A DNA stretch of 64,000 nt from Adiantum capillus-veneris (lineage: Eukaryota > Streptophyta > Polypodiopsida > Polypodiales > Pteridaceae): contig CM043942.1 in the NCBI GenBank assembly GCA_014529385.2, forward strand, positions 1,464,501 to 1,528,500, read 5' to 3'. Both the position numbers and the translations under genes were made by a program. Numbering within the stretch: the first letter of the stretch is position 1; each line of letters opens with the position of its first letter. Shown one piece after another: positions 1-11,325 of this stretch. The notes beneath the pieces are model-generated. The model worked only from the letters and a program-made list of their open reading frames with translations, was not told the origin of the DNA and ran no database searches.

Positions 1-3
1 AAG

Positions 4-134
<131 letters not shown>

Positions 135-239
135 TGTTAAGCTCAAGCTTATTAGCGTGATATTAATTGAGCCATAGTTAATCGTATATCCTCACATTTC
201 TTCCTTAATTTCCATACATTGCCCTCTTGCTCTGTCATT

Positions 240-242
<3 letters not shown>

Positions 243-307
<65 letters not shown>
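243..307. repeat. (CT)n microsatellite
   Basis: Uninterrupted CT dinucleotides, the second such tract within 310 bases. Purine-rich unique sequence follows up to the MITE at 424. Confidence 0.98.
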
Positions 308-309
<2 letters not shown>

Positions 310-423
310 CTTGAAGCAAGAAGGGAGGAATGAAGGAGAGGAAGAGAATCAAGGCAAGCTTGGAAGGCCAAGGAAGGAAATTAGAGAATCGAAGTTTTAG
401 AGAGTTCCTAAAGGCGGTGGAAA

Positions 424-671
424 CTTGGGGGGTTCACCATTCAGTACCCCCTTATATAACGTGCATTCACGGCGTATTAAAAAAACCCCTCTTTTAACAT
501 GTCTCAATGAATAATATGACCCCTTATTTTAGGATTTTTTTTCAAAATTGAATATAAAAACCCCTTGTTTTAATGTATCTTTGTTAAATTGCCTAAATGT
601 TTTGCATTTTAAAACCTTTTCTTTGAACTCACGTTATACATTGACATGATTACATAGTGCACCCCCCTGAG
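424..671. mobile_element. 248-bp MITE with G-rich terminal inverted repeats
   Basis: The left end reads CTTGGGGGGTTCAC and the reverse complement of the right end reads CTCAGGGGGGTGCAC. The element is flanked by a perfect 8-bp direct repeat, GGTGGAAA, at 416-423 and 672-679. It has no coding capacity and its interior is AT-rich with CCCC runs. An 8-bp target duplication is typical of hAT-superfamily elements; that assignment is inferred from duplication length. A larger relative with matching termini and internal words lies at 56,223-56,895. Confidence 0.8.
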
Positions 672-1218
672 GGTGGAAAGCAAACATAGGAGAAAACTTT
701 GAAGACTTCTTGATGAGAATTGAATTTATCACAGAGAGAAAGAATGAAATTTGTAGAGTTCTTAAGGCCAATTAGGGCAAGCGGAAAAGCATCGTCATCC
801 TCAATATTATTATCATCCACCTCAATGTTATCATCATCGAGATAACTAAAGTTTTTTTTCTCTATCATCACCTAAATTAAGTCACGTTAAACTGATGTAA
901 GGAGATTAAACTCCTCAATTAGCATTTAATTTAAGTAGTGGTGTTGTTAATAGTCCACGTTGGGCAATCAAGTTTCATAATCTTATTCAAGCTGTCAGAT
1001 TCAGGTGTTTAAGCTTCGTCTACATTGATTGTGTATGAGGTTGTCGCTCTCACACACCTCTCATAGCTAGAGGCCCCACGCCTTCCCAGATCACATTTGA
1101 AACACATAAGCAAGATTTTCTTTAGTAAAGGTGAAGGGGATCAGATGCAGTTCCTCAACTATGACGAATTTTGGGAACACATTTTTGCAAGAGGTAAAGC
1201 CGCTAAGGAAATACGGAT

Positions 1219-2182
1219 TTGGAAGTAGCAAATTCAGTCTCAAAGGACCATATTTTGAGCAACCTATCAAAGGTAAACAATGAATTTAATGTTGAAATAG
1301 TAATATATGAATTTTTTTCAAAGATTGCTCGCATGGAAGCTACCTCCAATAATGGTTCCAGTGAAGATGTTGATTGTACATTAAGTGTTTTTCAAGCTAT
1401 TGACCATGGCGTGGCATGTTCTATAAAAGTTCATCAAGAAGATGAGCATCTATAGAATAGTAATGGATCTATCAGCACTATAGCTGACTAGGAAAATGGT
1501 TTACTACAAATGATTTCATCAATAAAGCTATTATATACACATTATCTAGAAAAGTGCAGGAGGCTCAAGAGACGACACATGATATGCTTCAGGGTATCCC
1601 TTCAGAGGGGGTGCCAAATGAACCTTTGTATTGTTATGATAGTTTGTTAAGTATCATGGACGTAGATGATGAAGGAGAGGACACATTGATGAGTTTGAAG
1701 ATTTTCTAGATCATGTCAGTTGTGAGTAGGTTATCCATGGGGATTCTACTTCTATGCTTATACCAGGGCTAAAAGAGGAGGTAACTCCTACAACTCTGAT
1801 CAATGTTGAGTCTTTGAAGAGTGGTTTTCCTAAGGATGCTATAGATGAAGATTTACAAGCTAAAGCTATTTTCCATGATCAAGCTCGACTCCCAAGTAAA
1901 GATGCCTCTGTTGATATAAGTCCAAATTGTTCCAAGGTTCTTCACGATGGCTATGAAGCTAGAGGGGGTGATGATACTAAATTACCATGGGTACTAAAAA
2001 AGGTGTACATGTTTCTTCATTTCCTTGGACAGTATGCCAATCATGGTAGGATTTGGGTGCTATTTTTTCTAATGATGCTTATGTCAGTGATGGTGCCATT
2101 AAAAGGGAGTCAATGCTCTTTCAGGCTTGTTGCCGGTAACGAGCTTAAGTTGCTTAATAGTATTTTATCCACGAGGTTCTAG
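1219..2182 (+). pseudogene. degenerate coding-like stretch, unidentified
   Basis: Two open segments (1,219-1,455 and 1,754-2,182) are separated by stops in every frame. The first reads as an acidic, Ser/Asn-rich peptide. The second encodes a 142-residue peptide with a hydrophobic stretch near residues 98-113. No domain is recognisable. It could be a decayed gene, a transposon fragment, or chance reading frames in AT-rich DNA. Confidence 0.2.
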
Positions 2183-2939
2183 GGAACTTTAAATGTAGGT
2201 TCAATACGGATGGTTACTTTTGGCTATACATTGTGGTGGCTTTCTTTTGGATCCAACAATAATATATTTGCAAGAGAAATGCTTGAAGTTGATTGATACA
2301 AGAAATTTGTGCTCATGTGGATATTATGCTACTCCAGCTTCTGGGGAAATTCCTCCTTATCCCATTTGATCGTGGGGGCTATTGAAGTGCAGCTTGCAGA
2401 TTCAAGAATATTAGTTATTTCTTCTAGTAGGTTGCTTTTGGCACTAGCTTTTGTTTTTGGATTTATGATAAGTGAAAAAATTCTTTTGGTTCTATGGTCA
2501 GTATGCTTACATGGCTAGCTTCCAGTTGAATTCTTTGGACAATTTATGAAGTATCTTCACATCTTCTGAGTTGGTTCTACAGCCAAAACTTGAAACGAAG
2601 GACTTGACAACCATTCCATGTGTAGACAGACAAATGCATACTTGATCTTGACAGAGTTACCTTAATCAAGCTTGATGGTTAAGCCGTGTGCATAATTAAC
2701 TAAAGAACTTGAGTCTGAACGGGTTCAATAAACATTTTTTCCAGAATTAAGTACTTTGGAGATACGGCAAACACGGCTCAAAGATTTGCGATGGTCTGCT
2801 ACATAATGATTGAGCCAGATCATTGATGATAGGGCTTAAGCCTTATTTTATTTACATGTACTTATCAATTATGTGAGCTTGATGATGGAAAAGAGATTTA
2901 TGTGCTTATTGTATATAGATGCATATTGAAGAACAGCTG

Positions 2940-3900
2940 GCACAGACCGGAGGCTGTGCAGGTTCAGAGGGGGTGGTTGTTGTGCGGCTCCGCTTCCATC
3001 ATGGGAAAAGGAGAAAAGGGATGCATATAAAGTCTATTTGAAGCTTATACATTTATTGAGAAGTGACCAGGGCTCAAGAATAAGCAAGGTTCAATGCTAA
3101 GTATAAGCCGAATGTTCAGAGGCCGGGGTGATTGTTGTGCAGCTCCACTTCCATAATGGGAAAAAGAGAATAGGGATGCATATAAAGTCTATTTGAAGCT
3201 TATACATTTATTGAGAAGTGACCACGGCTCCAGAATAAGAAAGGCTCAATGCTAAATATAAGTTGAATATTATGGCTTGGTAGTGTTTGGGGTTGACCTA
3301 TATGCTAAGTGTGAAGCTTTTATAAAAGCTCGGACAATTCTTGAAGCACTTCCATCGAGACTGTCATCACTTGGAATGCATTAATTGATGAAATCGTCAG
3401 GGAATTTTGGAGAAGAATGGCGTGTTTGGAAGTGTTTGATTAATAATGATGTCAAATATGGTATGCTTCGAAAAGCACAAATGTGCTTGAGGAGCATTGA
3501 TTTTGGGATATGCCAACCAGGGTTGGATAGGAAGCTCTCAACTGGCATCTCTCGAAATAAAATCACTTATACTTGCATCTTAAGGTGAGTGGCCTCGCAG
3601 ACATTGATAGGGCTGAGAGAAATTACAAGCAGATTTTCGATCACGGTTTGCAAGAAAGATGTCATTCTTGGTAGTGCTTTGGTCGTCATATTGGAGAAAC
3701 AAAATGGAATAGGCAATTCTTTGGTTAACATGTAAGCCAAATGTTGTGAGGTAGTGGCAAGCTAAAAGGAGCACAGAAGGGAAAGGAGGATAAAGGGCTC
3801 GTGAGGAGCGTTGTGGAGCTTGGATGATGCCGTCAAAGGATGAGATTTTCTCAACAGCCCTAGGCCCCCCTATTTGGTCCTGTTTTTGCCACATTTGGCA
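2940..3900 (+). pseudogene. PPR-protein gene relic
   Basis: Read in shifting frames on the + strand, this stretch contains pieces typical of plant pentatricopeptide repeats. Around 3,320-3,385 it encodes a 'LPSR.VITWNALI'-like helix-turn motif, around 3,555-3,585 'KITYTCIL', and around 3,650-3,740 'KKDVILGSALV' followed by a damaged 'NMYAKC' motif (the Tyr codon is TAA). Intact family members are organelle RNA-binding proteins, often RNA-editing factors. Here there are many frameshifts and stops, so no product is expected. Related debris lies at 61,557-63,180. Confidence 0.6.
2962..3265 (+). repeat. two-copy tandem repeat, 152-bp period
   Basis: The segment starting GTTCAGAGG at 2,962 is repeated from 3,114 with high identity, including 'GGGATGCATATAAAGTC' and 'TACATTTATTGAGAAGTGAC' in both copies. 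It lies in the PPR relic, and diverged copies of the same words occur near 61,590 and 62,230. Confidence 0.85.
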
Positions 3901-4212
3901 CTGCTGCAGAAGCCACTTGCCACGTTAGCAAAGGGTAGTGCCCGCCCTCTACTAGCAATATTGCTAGTGGTAGGGGAAGGAAAATGAAGAGCTAAATTTA
4001 GAAGGTGGTATTGCATGAAAAAGGAGAGAAAAGAGAATCATAAGGGGGAGAACAGGTAGTCTAAGGAAGGGGGATCTTTATCCCAAGCTCCTTAAAGCCT
4101 TTAGATCTCTCTCTCCCTTGAGCCTTAACACAACACATCTCACTATCATAGCAGAGCTCCAATAAGCTCTATGCCATCAAACCTCTCCTCCCAAAAGCTT
4201 TGAAATCCATCA

Positions 4213-4360
<148 letters not shown>

Positions 4361-7300
4361 CATCTCACAACTAGAGGCAGCGCGCCTTCTTGGGGCACAT
4401 TTTGATCACATATCCCCCAGGAATTTAAACGTGCCACTGAATGCTTGCGGGCACCTAAAGCAGCCAAAACCACCACAAAAAGGCACATAGTGCCCAAAGG
4501 GTCATCAACCCAGCGCCAGAGGGAGAACTCCATTGCCAACGAGATCCACAAGCTCTCTCTACACATCACCATTGTCAAATAGGGGTGCCCATTTTAGATA
4601 ATATACCCCAAACATCAATTCACAAACCCCGCAGGTGGGTTCTCTATTCTTTCCATTTGTCACTCAGTGGTGCAATGCACCCTCAAGACCTCATAAATCC
4701 CCAAAACATTCCACCAAAAATCTCTTTTTGCTTCTACTTTGGACACCTTCCATTCACTGCCTAGAGATTCAGCTATCAAGCTGTGAAGACCGATCGAGAG
4801 TCAACCTTTTAAACTTTAATATTTGTAAACCTTTTCGTACTCCAACCTCTATTGGGCGTTGAACAACGAGTGCCAAAATGATAAAAAATACCAGATCATC
4901 CTTGGTCGTCCCCAAACTGCCAACTTCCATTGGCCATAACTACGCGCTCTGGGCTCCGATTGGCATGCAATCTTCTCTTGCTGGCTCCACACAGTTTCCA
5001 CTACCTTTGTAGATCCCATCGAGCTTCAAAAACAGTCAAAGTGACCCCAGAATTGTCCATTAGCAAAACTTCACCTGCTAATATCTTCACATCCAAGAGT
5101 TTGATTGCCGACTTGAAAATACCAACATGCTTCATAATTCAAGCTCTACACACACATAGCTCCAAACTCGCTCAAATTACCTGAGATCACCTGCCCTATC
5201 TGACAAGGATCAACATCTCTAGCTTCAAACTGCCATATCTTTCACATTGTGGCTCCGTTTGATGAGCCGTGTTTAGCCCTTCCATCTCCTCATCCTCTAG
5301 AAAAAACTTGCACTCTCATCCTCCTTTACCTACTACCCTGTCAGGCCCTCTCTTGTGTCCTTTAGGTCTATAAAATCGCATTCATACACATCATTAGCTA
5401 CCTATCTGCCCAGGCTCTTTGTAGCTTCTGTATCCCTTTGCCATGTATTATCTAGCCTGACAATAGCTGCTTATGCCACTTTCTATGGTCGACACACTTT
5501 GCCTACACCAGTGTGTACATACCTTGCAGGACAACGAGGCCCAAGATGTGGCACTGATGCGGTTTTTATCACATTAAAACATGCTTAAATTTATTTAGTA
5601 ATGTACAAATGTCAAGTGATTTAAAGTGGCACGCTCGTTTTGCCTAGAAAGTTCAATGCAAGCGATTTTTGGCAAAAAATAGCAGGTTTCATACGCAGGT
5701 TATAACAGATGTTTCCAAAGTTCTTTCCAAGTGGAAAATGAGATTCGATACGAAATTTGATCACTATTTGATTTTGCCACAAATTTTGGTAATTTTCCCA
5801 GCTTGTTTGGGCTTTTAATGGGCAAAATAGGGTAATTTTAGGCTAAAAATAGTCAAAAAAGACCATCAAATGGTAAAAAATAACAAAAAAATGACAATAT
5901 AAGGTTCAAAATGCAACATCAATGATGGTGTACACTACTGCTAGTGTGTGGGGAGCTTTGTAAAGAAGAAAATCAGCACTTTTAGCCAAGGGAAGAAGGG
6001 ATATAAAGCCTGCTTCTATGGTGTGCTAGTGTAGTCTTGCACTGTTCCAACCCTATAATCGTGCAACGGTGGGTGATCCAATTAAGGGTTCCCATCTTCA
6101 AATAACTACTTGGGATTCTCTAATGAAACTCTAAATATTCCATGAAATTGCTATGACGAAGAATTGAGGCGTTGGTTTAAGCTTTCTATCAAGGCGAAAG
6201 AGCACTGCATCCGTGCAATTAGGAGCGATGCTACACCAAATCATCACACACACACAAGAGTTTTATTTGATCTTGGCTCCTTTTCAAAGTGAATCTTTCA
6301 TGGCTAGAATTTTTATCAATCCTCACAGTTAGAGGCCCGACGCTTTTCTAACCGTACTACGCACTTCTTGACAACGTGGCCCCACATCTCCCCTACAGCC
6401 AAAACCACCAAGCAAGTGACATAGCCTCGATATCAAGCAATGCTTACACAACCATCCATATTTCTTATTCGTATTGAGTAAATATTATTTTAACACAAAT
6501 TATACCTTTCTTGTGTAAGGCAGTAGTATCTTGGTGACCCTAAAGGAAAAGCAAGATCTTATAAATAAACGTAGACGTAGGATATTGCCAAAGGAAAACA
6601 AGGACCTAATTTAAAGCAGTCTCGGATAGGGCTCAATCTACTCGTGCGCTCTAAGAGCTTTCTCACTGGGATCCACCTCAAAATGTGTTATCGGCAAGGG
6701 TTACTTTAACCTCAAATAGTTACACAAGTACATTTATATGAGGAGGAAAAAATTGGAATCTTGAAAAGAAGGTAGCAGAAAAATAAGTAGGTTTAATGTG
6801 TGTAGAGATACTGGTGTCTCAAGAATACCTCTTGAATGCACATGCTATTCTAGGTTAGTTTTGGAAGATGGCCCTCACGGAGAGCCTGTGAGTACGGTCT
6901 GTACTGTATATAAGTTGATCGATGTAGGTCCCAACCATAGCGAATTTAGTCAAGATAAACATCCTTTCTTGCTAAGGTGAGACTAGGTTCTAATGTCAAA
7001 AATCTCATTGTCACAAATCACGTGCATTTTGGTACGTCATTATTTTTAGAGGGTTGGTCCCACTAGACTAAAGAACACGGGATCTTCATTGAAGTCCCCA
7101 CCATGGGATCAACGACAGACAAGTACACACATGGATCTAGAGGAGGACGGACATTCAACAAAATGGCTTGGGCCAACACCTTCCCTCGATTTGAATTCAC
7201 CGCCTAGGCAACGGTAGCGCAATGAGCTAACCAAATGGGCGCCTGTGTTTAGTTGTCCATTAAGCCCAAACAAAATCTTATAATCTCTCGTATGGAAAAG

Positions 7301-7848
7301 TAAACTCGGACAAAAAAGTAAACTCGTACACGCCCCTTGGACGGCCTAGTCTACCTAGCATTTCGTGCGTCCAACTCTCCATGGTAGATCCCATGACCGG
7401 GTCTTCATTGACCTGAGAAAAATGTGCCAAGAATGGAAATGATTAAAATGGTAGAATATGAGGGACACGTGGTGCTGGTGAAAGGAGGGCACATGTAGAT
7501 TGGCAAGGACGGAGTGAGGGATCGAGAGCCCAGGATACAGAAAGGACAAGCTGGATAGTTTGGCTTGCAAACGGGTTTCACATAACGGACGTGGCGAGGA
7601 TGAAGTGCATTCCAGGTGGACAATGTAAGGGCTCAATGTGTGTGCGTGGCAGCGTAGCGCTGAATTGCCGAGGAGCTTTAGACTGTCGCTTTCGTAGCAC
7701 TGCACAGTGAGTAGAGCGTAGCTAGTCTGATCAGCTGAGGGACTCGGGAGTTCACTCCAGTGCAAGTGCGTGCGGAGTCTGTGTGTTTGTGACTGTGGGG
7801 GGAGGAGACTGTGACTGAAGTGAGGCTTGAGCTGCTCGTCATAATTTG
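4361..7848. other. intergenic, no gene recognised
   Basis: Only short open frames without recognisable domains are present. A diverged dispersed word, 'CACA.(C/G)TAGAGGC..', occurs near 1,066, 4,362 and 6,320, each time followed by a C-rich stretch, which suggests three old copies of one repeat. The 150 bases before 7,849 are GC-richer than the surroundings, consistent with a gene-proximal leader, but I see no convincing TATA box. Confidence 0.5.
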
Positions 7849-9856
7849 ATGGAAGCTGTGTCCATAGACACCTTAGCAGGTCCGGCTCGTTCTGGTGCAT
7901 GTGCGCAGATAGAAGCTTTAGCTACAGGATCATCGAGTATCGCCACTGGCTCATACAGCAAACCTGTAACGCGCCCAAAACAGAACGAGAGTCAGCCACT
8001 GTCCTTCAGTAGAGCGGTCTGCTGCATGATATTCAAGCCGAGTACGCCTAAGCGTGTGCAAGTATTGTTGGCAGTTCATGCAGATAGGTCGCTGATCACT
8101 AACAATAGTCATTCTGGTTTACACGTTCCCACAAGCACTGACGTTTTGAGCGGCAGTGGCTACAGGACGGATCAGCAGGCGCTGGACTTGGCGCTGCAAC
8201 AGCGGACAGCATACATGGCAGCTGCAGCAGCGTGGGTACAGGCCCAGGGAATGAACGATCTAACTAGTACTGATAATGTGCAGCTGGTACCTTTGAGCAA
8301 TGGAGGAGGTAGGCAGTTGGTGGACGGGGCAGTTAATGTAGTTGGTGGAGCAGCAGACAGTAACGTGCCTCTCATGGCGTTCGAGCTGCTGAGCACCACC
8401 GCCGCCAGCCCTCATGGGGCAAGTACGCCCTCGGAAGAAGTGCACGTGGTGGCAGCCTCCGTTAATGCCAGCGTGCAGATCGCTCTTCAGGATCAGCAGC
8501 GGCAACTCCCGGACACCACCACAGTTGTGCCGGCCGCCCTTACTGATCATGAGGGGCGCCAACAGATGGACCGTGCGATCAACGTACTCATGGTTGGCGC
8601 TGCTGCCTTTTACGCCACCACCAAGATTCTCACCGTGGATCACGACTATTGGCACGTATGTGCAGATGGGCAATGTAGTGAAATCTTTGTCAGGCTTAAA
8701 TACGTACGTACGTGCTGCGCTTAAGTTAGCTAATCCATCTTAATCTGTGCAGGGATGGACTGTGTATGAGATACTGAGATATGCTCCTTTGCACAATTGG
8801 CGTGCGTATGAGGAAGGTCTTAAGAGCAATCCCTTGCTGGCCAAGATGATGATAAGCGGGATCGTCTACGCTATTGGAGACTGGATTGCGCAGGTATATT
8901 AACTATAATCTATGATCAGAGCATGATGCTTATACTGTGTACGTCTGAGCCTGACTTTTATTAATAATATTTTCGACGGGTTCAAACAGTGTTGCGAGGG
9001 AAAACCGATGCTCGACTTCAAGAGGGAGCGCATGTTTCGATCAGGCTTAGTGGGCTTCTGCTTGCACGGCTCTCTTTCGCACTATTACTACCACTTGTGT
9101 GAGGTGAGTCGCGACTAACAGCATTGACATGAATTAAGTCGATTGTTGATGATGACAAGGGACGTTGTGGATTGATTTTCATTTTAATGTTGCATGAATG
9201 TTGAATGCTGCGTACTATACTGTAGGCGCTCTTCCCCTTCAAGGAATGGTGGGTGGTACCACTGAAAGTGGCGTTCGACCAGACCATCTGGTCGGGCTTC
9301 TGGAATAGTGTATACTTCGTGGTGCTGGGCCTCTTGCGCCTGGAGTCGCCTCTTACCATTGCCGCCGAGCTCAAATCTACCTTTTGCCCTCTCCTCACGG
9401 TACGTACTCTATCCTGCTTATTACCAGCATTTCTCCTGCGAAAAAACGTCCAATATATACACGACAAGCATGCAATGATCAGCTGGCAATATATGGGATC
9501 GTGGAATTTTCTTACTGTACGCAGGCTGGGTGGAAGTTGTGGCCGTTTGCCCATCTCATCACCTATGGATTTGTGCCTGTGGAGCAGCGCTTGCTGTGGG
9601 TGGACATGGTGGAGCTTGTCTGGGTCACCATCTTGTCCATGTACGACTAATTACCACCAGAAGATTAAGAGACTTCACTATCGTTTGAGTAAAATGGTAG
9701 CGGTATGGTCATTAATTAGTTGAAAATATTCGTACGTGCAGGTATTCGAACGAGAAAGAAGAAGCCCGTCGGCTGGTCAATGATGCACAATCCTCTTCTA
9801 ATCACGAGACGACGCTTGGCGACCAGGGAATAGATGATCATCATCACTTTTTGTAA
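7849..9856 (+). CDS. Mpv17/PMP22-family integral membrane protein (six exons)
   Basis: Exons are 7,849-8,655, 8,753-8,893, 8,990-9,103, 9,226-9,399, 9,525-9,640 and 9,742-9,856. All introns are GT-AG and phases agree throughout, giving 488 residues. Residues ~270-488 form the Mpv17/PMP22 core, with 'NPLLAKMMISGIVYAIGDWI', 'FKRERMFRSGLVGF', 'VAFDQTIWSGFWNS', 'GWKLWPFAHLITY' and 'VPVEQRLLWVDMVELVWVT', then 'YSNEKEEAR' and a His-rich tail. Four hydrophobic segments are visible. Family members sit in peroxisomal, mitochondrial or plastid membranes and have been linked to small-solute permeability; the substrate is not settled. Exon 1 encodes ~265 residues of Ser/Thr/Ala-rich sequence, much longer than the ~200-residue animal proteins. 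It may include a plastid or mitochondrial targeting peptide, as in extended plant homologues. It is the only intact host-type gene in the window. Confidence 0.93.
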
Positions 9857-10129
9857 TAAGAATAAGATTGTAACGAGCAAGGCTTTGCCAGATCATCAGT
9901 ACTGTGAGCGGTTCTATATTCTCAAATTAATCTAACATCTCCTCCATGCTTCGGTGGACTTGGTTTAAGGACGGAAGCCGAAAAGGCCTTAAAAATAAAT
10001 TCCTGTTCTGTTCTTAAGAATTACGTACAACTTTTGAAATTACCCAACCCCCCTAGGTGGAGGTAGCCCCTCGTCTATATGTAACATGGGGTCGAACTCA
10101 AGGGATCAAGGGTGGGAGTTAAATCGACC

Positions 10130-10710
10130 GTTCAATTTGATTCAGGAGACCTTTCGAATTTTGGGGGCGCAGAGGAAAGCGACATGCAAAAAGTAATCCG
10201 CCTAGCTATACGCGCCCAAATCCTCCTGCGCCAAAAAGCCCTGCCGACGAAATTTGATTCAGGAGACCTGCGGGGAACCTGCGCGACACACAGTCGGGTT
10301 GCCCAAACCAGCGGGCACTGCCTTGCTTGACACTGCGTGACACTGCCCTACTCGACTCTGCGCGACACTGCATTACAGAGCCTGCAGTACACACAGTCGG
10401 GCAAGATGCCTGCGCAACACTGCCTGCTCGAACTGCAGAGCCAGTTTTACACACAGTCGGGCATGCATAGTGAGCGCTGAGGGTGGCCCAAAAAAATCCG
10501 TGAGGTGCTGCTATGAAATCTGCACGAAGGGCTGTCGTATGCTGTGTAACCTGCTTGACTGCATACGACGAACCTGCACGGATTGAGTGACATGGGGAAT
10601 GCTGTCCTCATTCGGAGATATGCTGTCCATGTGAGGCAAGGTGTTGTCGTATGCCGAGATTCCTGCTTGACTGCTTCTGCCGAACCTGCACGAAAGTTGG
10701 TCATTGTGAG
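10130..10710. repeat. GC-rich degenerate tandem repeat block
   Basis: The word ACACACAGTCGGG occurs at 10,286, 10,389 and 10,449, embedded in CCTGC/CACTGC-rich sequence. 'TTTGATTCAGGAGACCT' occurs near 10,136 and 10,253. 'CTGCTTGACTGC' near 10,549 and 10,672 heads a second pair of repeats that includes 'GAACCTGCACG'. Base composition is markedly richer in G+C than the flanks. Open frames here lack any domain. Confidence 0.6.
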
Positions 10711-11325
10711 TGCTCTCATTTCATGCATTGTTCGTTGAGTACTTTAAGCTATTGTTAATACAGTGAATTAAAACCAGAAATACCTCTAAGCAGCAAATGA
10801 AATGAGGGTCAACAGTGTTAGAATGTGGTTGAGGGTTGAATCATGCTTCTACAGAAATTAGAGGTGTATATGTAAAAGACTGTCTCGCATGGCTTGCATA
10901 TCACCCAATTTTGGAATCATTCACACGGTCATTGAAGAAAGATAGATATTAAGATGTCAATGTTGAGATTTGATCCTTGTTTTGCATTTATCGCATATGT
11001 TTGCCAATGATGTGCATGTTGTGAGGAATTTTTGAAGGAATAGAGGCCCTGTGTCTGGTATTCTTAAAGCATATGTTGGCCTTAGCACAACAATCTTTAT
11101 GGGTCTATGCTCGTCCCTCTTCACCGGTCACGTCTATATGCTTCTTTCTTGCTGAGCATCTGAAATCTGTCATAGGTGTGCAGAGATTACTTCAAAGCCC
11201 AGGGTCAATTCTGAGTAATTTCATAGGTGTGTAGAGATTACTTTCACCGGGATTACAAATATTTGCGGCTTCAACTCAAGGGGAGTATAGGGTGTAGTAC
11301 TTCTACAATAAGCTGATGGCGAATC

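Noticed and set aside
7355-7900. 181-codon minus-strand open frame, and minus frames at 8,172-8,673
   Set aside because: They overlap exon 1 of the Mpv17-family gene or its leader, have no domain, and look like antisense shadows of GC-richer coding sequence.
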